Shown in pieces: positions 1-7,966 of a stretch of 64,000 nt of DNA; within the stretch, counting starts at the first letter, position 1; each line of letters starts with the position of its first letter. Origin of the DNA: Chloroflexota bacterium. GTDB taxonomy: Bacteria > Chloroflexota > Anaerolineae > Anaerolineales > Villigracilaceae. Below the pieces are notes generated by a model, which had not been told where the DNA came from, did not search any database, and worked only from the letters and a program-made list of their open reading frames with translations. Both the position numbers and the translations under genes were made by a program. The stretch is from NCBI GenBank assembly GCA_013388855.1, contig JACAEM010000016.1:62001-126000 (forward strand), in the 5' to 3' direction.

Positions 1-725
1 CCGCCATTGCCCAATCGGTGGCGATCGCTGCCATGCCAACCTTCTCCGCGCAGCATGCCTTGGGAAAACTGGATGAAATGCGTTCATCTCTCGCCTCGGC
101 TTTACGCGGGATGCTTTTACTGTCGCTTCCTGCCAGTATGGGACTGATCCTGCTTGCCAGACCGATTGTTTCCATGCTGTTCGAGCGCGGAGAATTCACC
201 GCCACCACCGCCGAAATGACCGCCTGGACGCTGATCTGGTACGCGGCAGGGTTGGTCGGTCACTCTGTCATGGAAGTGCTGACGCGCGCCTTTTACGCCC
301 AGCAAGACACGAAGACTCCTGTCATCATCGGTGTGGTCGCCATGGGATTGAATGTGGTTTTCAGTATTACGTTCTCGAAACTCTTTGCGCAGATCGGATG
401 GATCCCCGTTGGCGGACTGGCACTGGCCAGTTCACTGGCGACCGCCCTCGAAGCGACCGCTTTGTTCATCTTCATGCACAGGCGTTTGAATGGAATCGAA
501 GGCAAATCCATTGCGGATGGCGCGTGGCGCGTCTTGGCTGCGACGCTGGGGATGGGAGTCGGCCTGTGGTTCTGGATTCAGGCAACGGGAGGAATGAACC
601 GCTGGATCGTCGCCTTGGGCGGGGTCGCGTTGGGAGGGGCTGTCTATTTGGCAGGCATGATAGTTCTCAAAGTCCCCGAAATAAACATGCTCACGAATGC
701 TGTGAGGCGACGCATAAAAAAGTGA
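1..725 (+). CDS. murJ: Lipid II flippase MurJ, C-terminal part (cut by window start)
   Basis: This is the last ~240 residues of a MviN/MurJ polytopic membrane protein, which flips lipid II across the membrane for peptidoglycan synthesis. The reading frame is open to the left edge (AIAQSVAIAAMP precedes the first internal start at 18), so the N-terminal half lies outside the window. Family features seen are the ...AAMPTFS stretch, the ARPIVSMLFERGEFT segment and the YAQQDTKTP motif, followed by several hydrophobic helices and a short basic tail (RRRIKK). It ends convergently with the PAP2-like gene on the other strand, only 7 bases away. Confidence 0.9.
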   Translation, partial: AIAQSVAIAAMPTFSAQHALGKLDEMRSSLASALRGMLLLSLPASMGLILLARPIVSMLFERGEFTATTAEMTAWTLIWYAAGLVGHSVMEVLTRAFYAQQDTKTPVIIGVVAMGLNVVFSITFSKLFAQIGWIPVGGLALASSLATALEATALFIFMHRRLNGIEGKSIADGAWRVLAATLGMGVGLWFWIQATGGMNRWIVALGGVALGGAVYLAGMIVLKVPEINMLTNAVRRRIKK

Positions 726-732
726 CCGAAAA

Positions 733-1185
733 TTATTTCCAGATCAACCATTGCGCGGTCGCGACAATGAGGCCCAGCAAAATCCCACCAACCACTTCAA
801 GCGGCGTATGCCCCAACACTTCGCGCAAATCTTTTTCACTGATGGGATGCCCGTGAAGCAGTTCATCAAACAGCACATTGATGCGCTGTGCATGGATGCC
901 TGCCTGTCTGCGCACACCTGCCGCATCGTAAGTCACGATCATGGTGATTGCCACGCCCAACGCGAACGCCGGATGATCGAACCCATGATACAAGCCAATG
1001 CCAAACACAGTGCCGGTCATGAGCGATGAATGCGAACTGGGCATTCCGCCGGTGGTAATCATCAACGCCCAATTCCAGCGGCGGGTGCGCAAATAATCGA
1101 GCGGTAATTTGATGATCTGCGCCAGCAGCCACGCAATGAGACCGGCGATGAGCGCCTTGTTTTGAAACAACGCTCCCAGATTCAT
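733..1185 (-). CDS. Divergent PAP2 family protein (DUF212/YuiD-like)
   Basis: A 150-residue membrane protein with four to five hydrophobic segments. It carries the phosphatase-like signature GGMPSSHSS near residue 47 and a second motif around DAAGVRRQAG, typical of the DUF212 branch of the PAP2 acid phosphatase superfamily. The substrate is unknown in the family; a lipid phosphate is plausible. Its ATG overlaps the last codons of xseB by 4 bases, so the two are probably co-translated in an xseA-xseB-PAP2 operon. Confidence 0.8.
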   Translation of the reverse strand: MNLGALFQNKALIAGLIAWLLAQIIKLPLDYLRTRRWNWALMITTGGMPSSHSSLMTGTVFGIGLYHGFDHPAFALGVAITMIVTYDAAGVRRQAGIHAQRINVLFDELLHGHPISEKDLREVLGHTPLEVVGGILLGLIVATAQWLIWK

Positions 1186-1433
1186 TCGGACTCTTCCTCG
1201 AAGGGAACCGCCGTGTCCCCGGCGACCTGCTTCACCTTGAGTTCCGCCGCTTCGAGCAGCACGCCGCAGCGCGCCGCCAGAGCTTGCCCCCGTTCAAATA
1301 ACTTGATCGCCTCCTCAAGTTGACCTTGTTCCCCTTCCAGCACGGAGACGATGTTCTCCAGTTCAGCCAGCGCTTCTTCATATGACAATTCTTCGACGGG
1401 CTTCTCGGTCTTTTTTGCAGTTGATTTAGGCAT
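1182..1433 (-). CDS. xseB: Exodeoxyribonuclease VII small subunit
   Basis: A short acidic helical protein (83 residues) with the XseB core SYEEALAELENIVSVLEGEQ and the second helix EAIKLFERGQALAARC. It assembles with XseA to degrade single-stranded DNA from both ends. The ATG at 1433 is chosen because AGAGG lies 5 bases upstream; a GTG two codons earlier is possible. The N-terminus has a Lys/Thr-rich extension (residues 1-15) and the C-terminus is acidic. It lies downstream of xseA, with the PAP2-like gene overlapping its stop. Confidence 0.9.
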   Translation of the reverse strand: MPKSTAKKTEKPVEELSYEEALAELENIVSVLEGEQGQLEEAIKLFERGQALAARCGVLLEAAELKVKQVAGDTAVPFEEESE

Positions 1434-1493
1434 AAGCACCTCTGACGATTGACTATTGACGATTTCTACAAATCACATTTCACCATTTACCAT

Positions 1494-2717
1494 TCACTTT
1501 TCATCCACCGTCGCATCGAACCGCCCATCCGACACACGCACTTGAATGGATTGCCCATTTTTCGCCTGTGCAACGCGCGAGATGACTCTGCCGTCACTCT
1601 TTTGAGTCACCACGGCGTATCCGCGTGACAACACCGCCAGCGGATTCAAGGCGTCGAGCCGGTTCCGCATCCCGGCGACATGCGCAGATTGCAATTGCAC
1701 TCGATGAAGCAGGGATGAATACACACGACGCGCCAGCTCATCCAAACGCTGACGTTCGGATTGGATGCGGCGCTCAGGGGAAAGATAACGCAGTTCAGTG
1801 GTCAGGGAGGAAAGCATGTTTTTCTGTTCCGCGATCAGGTTCAGAATGGATGTTACGAGGCGGTTTTGATAGTTCTGTACCTCCGCTTGTAAATCGAGCA
1901 GCGTAATTTGCGTGGCAAGCTCGGCCGCGGCGGTTGGGGTCGGAGCGCGCAGGTCGGCGACAAAATCACACAGGGTGAAATCCGTTTCGTGACCGACACC
2001 TGAGATCACCGGGACCTGTGACGCGGCAACCGCACGTACCACCCGTTCATCGTTGAATGCCCACAGGTCTTCCATGGAACCGCCTCCACGTGCAATGATG
2101 ATAATGTCCGGCCGCTGGCGGTTAAGCGACTGGATGGCTTTGACCAACGCGGGCGGCGCCTCCGTTCCCTGCACGGGAGAGGCAGCGAGGATTACCTCCA
2201 CAAGCGGCAGGCGGCGACGCAGGGTATTCAGCATGTCGCGCAGCGCCGCGCCCGTCGCGGAGGTAACGATCCCAATTTTTTTCGGAAATTCAGGGACGGG
2301 GCGTTTGCGCTGCGGGTCGAAAAGTCCTTCGGCTTCGAGCATCGCCTTCAGTCGCATGAACTCCTGATATAACGCGCCTTCCCCCACCGGTCGGATCTGA
2401 TCCGCATAAAGCTGGTACTGTCCCGCCGGTTCATAGATTCCGATCCTGCCGTGAACTTCCACCTCCATACCGTCACGCAAGGAAAGTGTTAGCCGAGCGG
2501 CGCTCGTCTTCCACATCACACACTTGAGCGCGGCGCTGGAATCCTTCAGCGTGAAATATACGTGCCCCGATGCCGGGCGCGACAGGTTCGAGAGCTCTCC
2601 CTGCACCCACACATCCTGAAGCGCCTCGTTCTCCTCCAGCAATTTGCGGATGAGGAAGGTGAGTTTGGACACGGTGAAGGTCAACGGCATCGGTGAAGGG
2701 AACAGGGATGGTTGCAT
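1494..2717 (-). CDS. xseA: Exodeoxyribonuclease VII large subunit
   Basis: Catalytic subunit of ExoVII, which cuts single-stranded DNA into acid-soluble oligonucleotides. There is an N-terminal OB fold (FTVSKLTFLIRKLLEE, then VQGELSN and GHVYFTLKD), then the catalytic core with GIVTSATGAALRDMLNT, ARGGGSMEDLWAFNDE and GVGHETDFTLCDFVADLRAPTPTAAAE, then a long helical region and the ending LSRGYAVV. The ATG at 2717 gives the usual family N-terminus; an upstream extension to 2783 would run into the divergent HIT promoter. A TATCCT -10-like box lies 7 bases upstream of this ATG, with TTTCAC 17 bases before it. Confidence 0.93.
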   Translation of the reverse strand: MQPSLFPSPMPLTFTVSKLTFLIRKLLEENEALQDVWVQGELSNLSRPASGHVYFTLKDSSAALKCVMWKTSAARLTLSLRDGMEVEVHGRIGIYEPAGQYQLYADQIRPVGEGALYQEFMRLKAMLEAEGLFDPQRKRPVPEFPKKIGIVTSATGAALRDMLNTLRRRLPLVEVILAASPVQGTEAPPALVKAIQSLNRQRPDIIIIARGGGSMEDLWAFNDERVVRAVAASQVPVISGVGHETDFTLCDFVADLRAPTPTAAAELATQITLLDLQAEVQNYQNRLVTSILNLIAEQKNMLSSLTTELRYLSPERRIQSERQRLDELARRVYSSLLHRVQLQSAHVAGMRNRLDALNPLAVLSRGYAVVTQKSDGRVISRVAQAKNGQSIQVRVSDGRFDATVDEK

Positions 2718-2771
2718 CTTTGGTAGGATACCCGAAAATTCAAAAAGGTGAAAGTAGGATAAATTGGCAAA

Positions 2772-2798
2772 TTGCCCGGTCAATTTCTCTGCTACAAT
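2772..2798 (+). promoter_or_regulatory. Promoter of the HIT gene
   Basis: TACAAT at 2793-2798 is a good -10; TTGCCC at 2772-2777 is a weak -35 with a short 15-base spacer. The ATG at 2811 follows 12 bases later, leaving a leader of only about 5 bases. It is divergent from the xseA start region. Confidence 0.5.
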
Positions 2799-2810
2799 TC
2801 ACCCACTCCC

Positions 2811-3299
2811 ATGAATCATCTCTGGTCACCCTGGCGTATGGAATATATCGAAAATACTGACAAAGTGGATGGCTGCATCTTTTGCCTTGCGCAGGCGATG
2901 GAGGACGGCGCAGAGAACCTCATCGCCCTTCGTGGAAAACATGCTTTTGTGATTCTCAACCGCTACCCCTACACCAGCGGTCATTTGATGGTTGTCCCGT
3001 TCGAGCACCAGCCCGATCTGGAAACGCTCGACTCCGTAACTCGCGCTGAAATGATGGAACTCACTTCACGCTGCACCACCATTCTGAAAAACATCTACAA
3101 ACCGCAGGGGTACAACCTCGGCGTGAACATCGGTGAAGCGGCGGGAGCGGGCGTGCCGGGACACGTCCACATCCATATCGTCCCGCGCTGGCGAGGCGAC
3201 ACGAATTTCATGTCCACGGTTGGGGGGGCACGCGTCCTGCCGGAAGCGCTCGAAGTGACCTATCAACGCGTCAAAGATGAATTTCAAAAGAATAAGTGA
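2811..3299 (+). CDS. HIT family nucleotide hydrolase/transferase
   Basis: A 162-residue histidine-triad protein, close in layout to diadenosine tetraphosphate phosphorylase-like HIT proteins. It begins MNHLWSPWRMEYI, has a CIFC pair near residue 20, RYPYTSGHLMVVP, and the triad GHVHIHIVPRW near residue 120, where the middle His is the nucleophile that attacks the alpha phosphate. The ATG at 2811 is preferred over an upstream start at 2772 because the family N-terminus begins there and a -10 box sits just upstream. The last 23 bases overlap the start of the DUF3048 lipoprotein gene. Confidence 0.88.
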   Translation: MNHLWSPWRMEYIENTDKVDGCIFCLAQAMEDGAENLIALRGKHAFVILNRYPYTSGHLMVVPFEHQPDLETLDSVTRAEMMELTSRCTTILKNIYKPQGYNLGVNIGEAAGAGVPGHVHIHIVPRWRGDTNFMSTVGGARVLPEALEVTYQRVKDEFQKNK

Positions 3300-4851
3300 C
3301 TGTCACTTTATCCTCTGGGTCATCCTACTAACCATCTTCGCGGGCAGTTGCAATCCAGTCCCTGCCACAGCAACCACCGTTCCCGTCACACAACCTGCCG
3401 GGATCGAGCCGACTGCAACGACGGAAATAACGACTCCCACGACTCAACCCACGCCAATTCCCCCTTCCAACAATCCGCTCACGGGGCTTCCCGTCGAAGA
3501 CCCATCCCTGCTGAACCTGCCCGCTCTGCTTGTCTCGATCTCGCATTTCCCGGCTACGGCACGCCCGCAGGCAGGATTGTCCTTCGCGCCATACGTCTTC
3601 GAAATCTACATCACCGAAGGCGCCACGCGTTTCCTGACGACTTTCTACGGCGAGTTTCCTGCGCCGGAAATCACACTCGCCGGCAACTGTGACGTGCGAA
3701 CCAAGCCGTTCTCGCAAACCGGCGAGATCATTCTGGGCAATCGAATCTGGCATGACGCCAACACCAATGGCATCCAAGAAGCCTGGGAGCGCGGCGTCGA
3801 AGGGGTGTGCGTCAATCTCTACGACGCGAATCTCGACCTGCTCGAACAAACCACCACCGATACCAACGGCTATTACGGCTTCAACGTCGAGGCGGGAATC
3901 TACCACATTGCGGTGGCAAAACCGGACGGGATGGAATTTGCCCAGAAAAATGCCGGGGAGGAGGAAAACGACAGTGATGTGGATCAGGCGACGGGGTGGA
4001 CGGAGGCGCTCCACGTCACCTCCCCGCTTCTCAACGTGGATGCAGGCTTGATCCCGTTGGAACTTCCCGCGCCCGCCTCCGAACCTGTCCCCGCCAAGGT
4101 CGGACCGATCCGTTCGGGGCGGCTGGTCTATGCCGACATCGCGGCGTTCTTCCCGGACTCCTGTCTCATTTATGCCTTCGCTTCGGCGGAGGTGCTGGTC
4201 GAACTTCCGAAATGTTTTTTCGTGAACCATGATGTGCAGGGAGGCGGGTACATGCTCGACATCGACGAGATGACCCGGCTCATCAGGAACAGGGAAACCA
4301 CCGGCAGGATCGATTATTCCGGCAACATCTATTCCTCCATAGCGCCCGAAGGCGGCAGGAACGCGTCACGGCTTGATGTGTACATCGCCTGGCTGAATCA
4401 ATCGGCATGGGTCTATGACCCGCTGTACGAAAGCTGGTGGCGCTACGTGGATACCAGCGACCCGCAATTGGCGGGCGAACTCCACCCCGAAATCGACAGG
4501 CTGACAAAACGACAATTGCACTTCGAGAACGTCATTGTGGTGTATGCCCTGCACGATGTGATCTCCCCCACCAACCTGGATATTCACATGGAGCAGGATT
4601 GGGTCGGCGACGCCTTGCTGTTCCGTGATGGGAGGCAATACAAAATCCGTTGGAGCACGCGTGCCACACCGGAGGAAGTGCAATCGGGCCGGCGCAAACC
4701 CATCCAGTTCTACCATCCCGACGAAGAGACTCTCTTCCCGCTCAAGCCCGGCCACACGTGGATCATCGTCGTCACACCGCAAACGCCGGTCATGGAAAAG
4801 AAACCGGGCGAATGGTTGCTGCAATTCAGCCAGCCGCCGGGTGCGAAGTGA
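3277..4851 (+). CDS. DUF3048 (YerB-like) lipoprotein with inserted Cna/SdrD B-like domain
   Basis: A secreted lipoprotein of 524 residues. The N-terminus is hydrophobic and ends in a lipobox (FAGSC, Cys near residue 25), followed by a Thr/Pro linker. DUF3048 begins with NPLTGLPVEDPSLLNLP and RPQAGLSFAPYVFE...EGATRFLTTFYGEF, is interrupted near residues 148-260 by a beta-sandwich-like unit (GNRIWHDANTNGIQEAWERGVEGV..TTDTNGYYGF), and resumes with VGPIRSGRLVYADIAAF. The C-terminal DUF3048 half ends FPLKPGHTWIIVVTP. Function of the family is unknown. The start overlaps the HIT gene; the interruption of one domain by another is unusual. Confidence 0.8.
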   Translation: MNFKRISDCHFILWVILLTIFAGSCNPVPATATTVPVTQPAGIEPTATTEITTPTTQPTPIPPSNNPLTGLPVEDPSLLNLPALLVSISHFPATARPQAGLSFAPYVFEIYITEGATRFLTTFYGEFPAPEITLAGNCDVRTKPFSQTGEIILGNRIWHDANTNGIQEAWERGVEGVCVNLYDANLDLLEQTTTDTNGYYGFNVEAGIYHIAVAKPDGMEFAQKNAGEEENDSDVDQATGWTEALHVTSPLLNVDAGLIPLELPAPASEPVPAKVGPIRSGRLVYADIAAFFPDSCLIYAFASAEVLVELPKCFFVNHDVQGGGYMLDIDEMTRLIRNRETTGRIDYSGNIYSSIAPEGGRNASRLDVYIAWLNQSAWVYDPLYESWWRYVDTSDPQLAGELHPEIDRLTKRQLHFENVIVVYALHDVISPTNLDIHMEQDWVGDALLFRDGRQYKIRWSTRATPEEVQSGRRKPIQFYHPDEETLFPLKPGHTWIIVVTPQTPVMEKKPGEWLLQFSQPPGAK

Positions 4852-4860
4852 ACCTTTGTG

Positions 4861-4875
4861 TATAATTCCATCATG
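4861..4875 (+). promoter_or_regulatory. Leaderless-type promoter: TATAAT, 6 nt, ATG
   Basis: A consensus -10 box at 4861-4866 ends exactly 6 bases before the ATG at 4873, where the transcription start would normally fall. No Shine-Dalgarno sequence is present, so the mRNA is probably leaderless. Confidence 0.6.
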
Positions 4876-5697
4876 AAATTTGAAACACTCCCCGGCTTGA
4901 CCCTCCCTAAAATCGGATTCGGCACCTGGAGCATCGGCGGCGGCTCCCGCCCGGACCCGAAACTCGACACCGTTTCATTGACCGCCCTTCGCACCGCGCT
5001 GGAAACCGGCTACACCCACTTCGACACCGCCGAGGTGTACGCCGACGGTCATTCGGAGGAATTGATCGCGCGCGCCCTGCGGGAAACGAATACGCCGCGT
5101 GAACGCGTCTTCCTCACATCGAAGGTCGATCCTGCACATCTCAGCTACGAGGATGTTTTCAAAGCCTGTGAAGGCAGTCTGCGCCGATTGAAAACGGATT
5201 ACCTCGATCTCTATCTCATTCACTGGCCCCCGCGTTCCCTGTCTGCCCTTGACGAGGCCTTCCGCGCGTTGAACAAACTCGTGCGCGATGGCAGGGTAAG
5301 ATACCTGGGCGTGAGCAACTTCAACCTCAGGTTCCTCAAACGTTCGCAGGAGCTTTCCGAAACGCCAATCATTACAAATCAGGTTCCCTATCGTCTGCCC
5401 GATAAATCCTACGTTGAGAACGGTGTGCTGGAATATTGCCAGCAAAATGACATTTTGCTCACAGCCTATTCACCGGTGAAATTCCGTAGTATGCGCGTCA
5501 ACAAGACGCTGGCAGAGATTGCCCAGGCTCATGCCGCCACACCGTTCCAGATCGCGCTGGCTTGGCTGGTAATGCAGCCGCGCGTCGTCACAATCCCCAT
5601 GTCTTTCAACCCGCAGCACATCAAAGAAAACTTCGACGCCGCAGACATCGAACTCACTGAACAGGAAATGTCGCGGCTCTCCAACGCGTGGAATTGA
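4873..5697 (+). CDS. Aldo/keto reductase
   Basis: A 274-residue NADPH-dependent aldo/keto reductase of the AKR3/5 type. Visible are the opening LPKIGFGTWSIGGG, the catalytic FDTAEVYADG (Asp and Tyr), the Lys in FLTSKV, the His in YLIHWP, VRYLGVSNFNL and the late TIPMSFNPQHIKEN cofactor segment. The substrate cannot be told from sequence. The ATG at 4873 is selected over one 15 bases upstream because the upstream one lies before the -10 box. ClpS follows 18 bases downstream. Confidence 0.88.
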   Translation: MKFETLPGLTLPKIGFGTWSIGGGSRPDPKLDTVSLTALRTALETGYTHFDTAEVYADGHSEELIARALRETNTPRERVFLTSKVDPAHLSYEDVFKACEGSLRRLKTDYLDLYLIHWPPRSLSALDEAFRALNKLVRDGRVRYLGVSNFNLRFLKRSQELSETPIITNQVPYRLPDKSYVENGVLEYCQQNDILLTAYSPVKFRSMRVNKTLAEIAQAHAATPFQIALAWLVMQPRVVTIPMSFNPQHIKENFDAADIELTEQEMSRLSNAWN

Positions 5698-5715
5698 TCC
5701 TCTTGCTGGTAAGAA

Positions 5716-6021
5716 ATGATTTTCCAGACCCTTCCCGAAATTGAAATCATCGAGGCGACCGAAACAGAACTCGAGCCGCTTTATCGTGTGATCATTCACA
5801 ACGATGACGTCACGCCGATGGATTTTGTGGTGCATGTATTGAAGAGCCACTTCTATTTGTCGAACGACAAAGCCGCAGATATCATGCTTACGGCACATGT
5901 GTATGGCGCCGCCTACGTGCAAACGCTTGCCAAATCAGAAGCGGAGAAACGCATCGACAAGGCACATCTTGAATCAAGCCATGCCGGGTATCCGCTAAAA
6001 TTCTCCATGGAACCCGAATAG
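5716..6021 (+). CDS. clpS: ATP-dependent Clp protease adaptor ClpS
   Basis: A 101-residue N-degron adaptor that hands substrates with destabilising N-termini to ClpA/ClpC. The core YRVIIHNDDVTPMDFVVHVLKSHF holds the N-end binding pocket; the second half (AADIMLTAHVYGAAYVQTLAKSEAEKRIDKAH) matches the usual ClpS helix pair. An 18-residue N-terminal arm precedes it. The gene ends with TAG, which shows that amber works as a stop in this genome. Confidence 0.9.
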   Translation: MIFQTLPEIEIIEATETELEPLYRVIIHNDDVTPMDFVVHVLKSHFYLSNDKAADIMLTAHVYGAAYVQTLAKSEAEKRIDKAHLESSHAGYPLKFSMEPE

Positions 6022-6047
6022 GCTCCCACTTTCCACTACCCTTCCAA

Positions 6048-6938
6048 ATGTCATCCCGACTCGATACCCTCACCCAGATCAACCTTGACGACCTGGTCTC
6101 CTCCTTCGGTTGGGAAAAACAGCCGCTGCTTGCATCCCTTTTACGGAAAGCCTTTGCCGCCCCCGCGCAAAAATTCGCCGGGCAAATGGTGGATTTCGAC
6201 AACCGCGTTGGACAGTTAGGGCTTAGTGAAGGTTCGCGCCAGGTCATGCAGAAGCAATACGTGCGCGATGTACGCGTGTATGGCTGCGAGCATATTCCCC
6301 ACACCGGGGCCGCCCTCTTCCTCTCCAATCATCCCGGCATGGCAGATACGATCAGCCTCTTCGCCGCCATCAACCGCCCGGATTTAAAAATCATTGCCTT
6401 GCACCGCCCCTTTCTGGTCTCGCTGGTCCATGTAACGCAGAATCTCTTTTACATCAGCGACGACCCGGCAGAACGGATGCGCGCCGTGCGGCAGGTCTCG
6501 GCACATCTGAAGGAGGGGGGCGCGGCGCTCACCTTCCCTGCCGGGAAGATCGAACCCGACCCGGATGTGTACGAAGGCGCACTGGACTCCCTCGATTATT
6601 GGACCGACTCCGCCGGGATTTTTGTGCGCTTCGCTCCAAAGACGAACATTGTCCCTGTTTTGGTAAGCGGCGTCATCTGGGAGCGGACCGCGCGCCACTG
6701 GCTGACGCGTTTCAAACGCACGCGGGAAGAACGCGAGAAATTCGCCGCAGCGTTGCAATTGCTCGCCATGATCGCGCGCGGCATCCGCCCGACGACTGTG
6801 CACGTGCGGTTTGCGGAACCGGTCACGGTGGAGGAAGTTGGCTCGACGGACGCTCAGGCGATTCATCAGGCGGTTATTGCCAGGATGCGCAGTTTGATCA
6901 AAACTAAACCGGAAGGACAGGGGGAATCGGCGCTTTGA
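6048..6938 (+). CDS. 1-acylglycerol-3-phosphate acyltransferase-like protein (PlsC family)
   Basis: A 296-residue phospholipid acyltransferase relative. The catalytic NHx4D motif is present as NHPGMAD near residue 91, with LHRPFLVSLVHVTQNLFYIS downstream and FPAGKIEPDP as the counterpart of motif III. It lacks clear membrane helices. The stop overlaps the TTG start of the next membrane protein gene (TTGA), so translation is probably coupled. The acyl acceptor is not determinable from sequence. Confidence 0.78.
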   Translation: MSSRLDTLTQINLDDLVSSFGWEKQPLLASLLRKAFAAPAQKFAGQMVDFDNRVGQLGLSEGSRQVMQKQYVRDVRVYGCEHIPHTGAALFLSNHPGMADTISLFAAINRPDLKIIALHRPFLVSLVHVTQNLFYISDDPAERMRAVRQVSAHLKEGGAALTFPAGKIEPDPDVYEGALDSLDYWTDSAGIFVRFAPKTNIVPVLVSGVIWERTARHWLTRFKRTREEREKFAAALQLLAMIARGIRPTTVHVRFAEPVTVEEVGSTDAQAIHQAVIARMRSLIKTKPEGQGESAL

Positions 6939-7954
6939 AAGAAAACAAATCAACAAAGCGAAAGCCAAATTGGTTCACGCGCATTCTGTGGGTCATTCTG
7001 CTGGCAAGTCTGCTTTTCTTCGCCCTCCGCAATGCGCCCCTGCCGGAGATTTGGAACGCCCTCACGCATTTGAAGTTATGGCAGATTGGCGTTCTCCTCC
7101 TCTTGAACGCGGCGGTCATCGCCCTGATGACGGCGCGTTGGTGGGTCATCGTCCATGCGGAGAATCCTTCGGTGCCGTTCCTGCCGCTGATTGGGTACCG
7201 CCTGGCGGTGTTCGGGTTGAGTTACTTCACGCCGGGTCCGCAGGTGGGCGGGGAGCCGTTACAGGTATTGTATCTGCAACGCCGATACGGTCTGACTCTT
7301 GCCCGCGCCACCTCCGCGGTCATTATGGACAAATTGCTGGAATTCCTGGTCAATTTCCTGTTGCTCGGCGTAGGCGCGTGGGCGATTGTCAGGGTTGGTT
7401 TAATTTCCAATAACGGGATCAGCCTCGACCTGAGTCTGATCGGGCTGGCTCTCGTGCTGGTATGGCCCCTCGTTCACATCATCTTGTTATATCACGGACG
7501 ATTGCCTGTTTCCACGATCCTGCGAAGCCAGCCGTTCCTCCTGCAGAAAAATAAAGCCATCCGGTTAATCAAGGTTGCGGAACGATTGGCGTCCGCATTC
7601 TGCCGGAGGCAGTTGCGCGCGATGAGTGTTTCCATCCTGTTCTCGGCGCTGGCGCTGGCGGGCATTGCCGCGGAGTATTATTTGATGGTGAGTTTTCTCG
7701 AGATGAAAATCAACGCGGTGGAGGTGTTCGCCGCGCTGACCGCCATGCAAATTTCGTTTTTATTCCCGCTGCCAGCCGGGCTGGGCGCGCTGGAAGCCAG
7801 CCAGGTGCTTGCCCTGAGCGCGTTCGGGCAACCCGCCTCCGCCGCAATCAGCCTGACGCTTCTCATCCGCGGGCGCGACATATTGACCGGCGGGTTGGGT
7901 TTGCTCCTTGCGAGCCGCGGCATCGAGAGGGAAGAACGAAAACCCGTAGGGTAA
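6935..7954 (+). CDS. Flippase-like integral membrane protein (LPG synthase TM / YbhN family)
   Basis: A 339-residue protein with about eight hydrophobic segments. The family-typical parts are ALTHLKLWQIGVLLLLN, GYRLAVFGLSYFTPGPQVGGEPLQ and FLFPLPAGLGALEASQ, which match the lysylphosphatidylglycerol synthase membrane-region family (DUF2156-less). Such proteins are thought to move lipids or glycolipids across the membrane. The start is a TTG overlapping the upstream stop, with GGAAGGACAGGGG as the ribosome binding region. Upstream is an acyltransferase; downstream is the glycosyl/pterin cluster. Confidence 0.75.
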   Translation: MKENKSTKRKPNWFTRILWVILLASLLFFALRNAPLPEIWNALTHLKLWQIGVLLLLNAAVIALMTARWWVIVHAENPSVPFLPLIGYRLAVFGLSYFTPGPQVGGEPLQVLYLQRRYGLTLARATSAVIMDKLLEFLVNFLLLGVGAWAIVRVGLISNNGISLDLSLIGLALVLVWPLVHIILLYHGRLPVSTILRSQPFLLQKNKAIRLIKVAERLASAFCRRQLRAMSVSILFSALALAGIAAEYYLMVSFLEMKINAVEVFAALTAMQISFLFPLPAGLGALEASQVLALSAFGQPASAAISLTLLIRGRDILTGGLGLLLASRGIEREERKPVG

Positions 7955-7966
7955 AATGGGAGTGTG
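7952..7966 (+). promoter_or_regulatory. Leaderless-type promoter: TAAAAT, 6 nt, GTG
   Basis: TAAAAT at 7952-7957 lies 6 bases upstream of the GTG at 7964. The same -10/start-codon spacing recurs at several other genes in the window. Confidence 0.5.

Noticed and set aside
3328-4230. 300-codon open frame antisense to the DUF3048 gene
   Set aside because: No start signals, no family motifs and Arg/Gly-rich composition; the plus-strand gene has a lipobox and clear domains.
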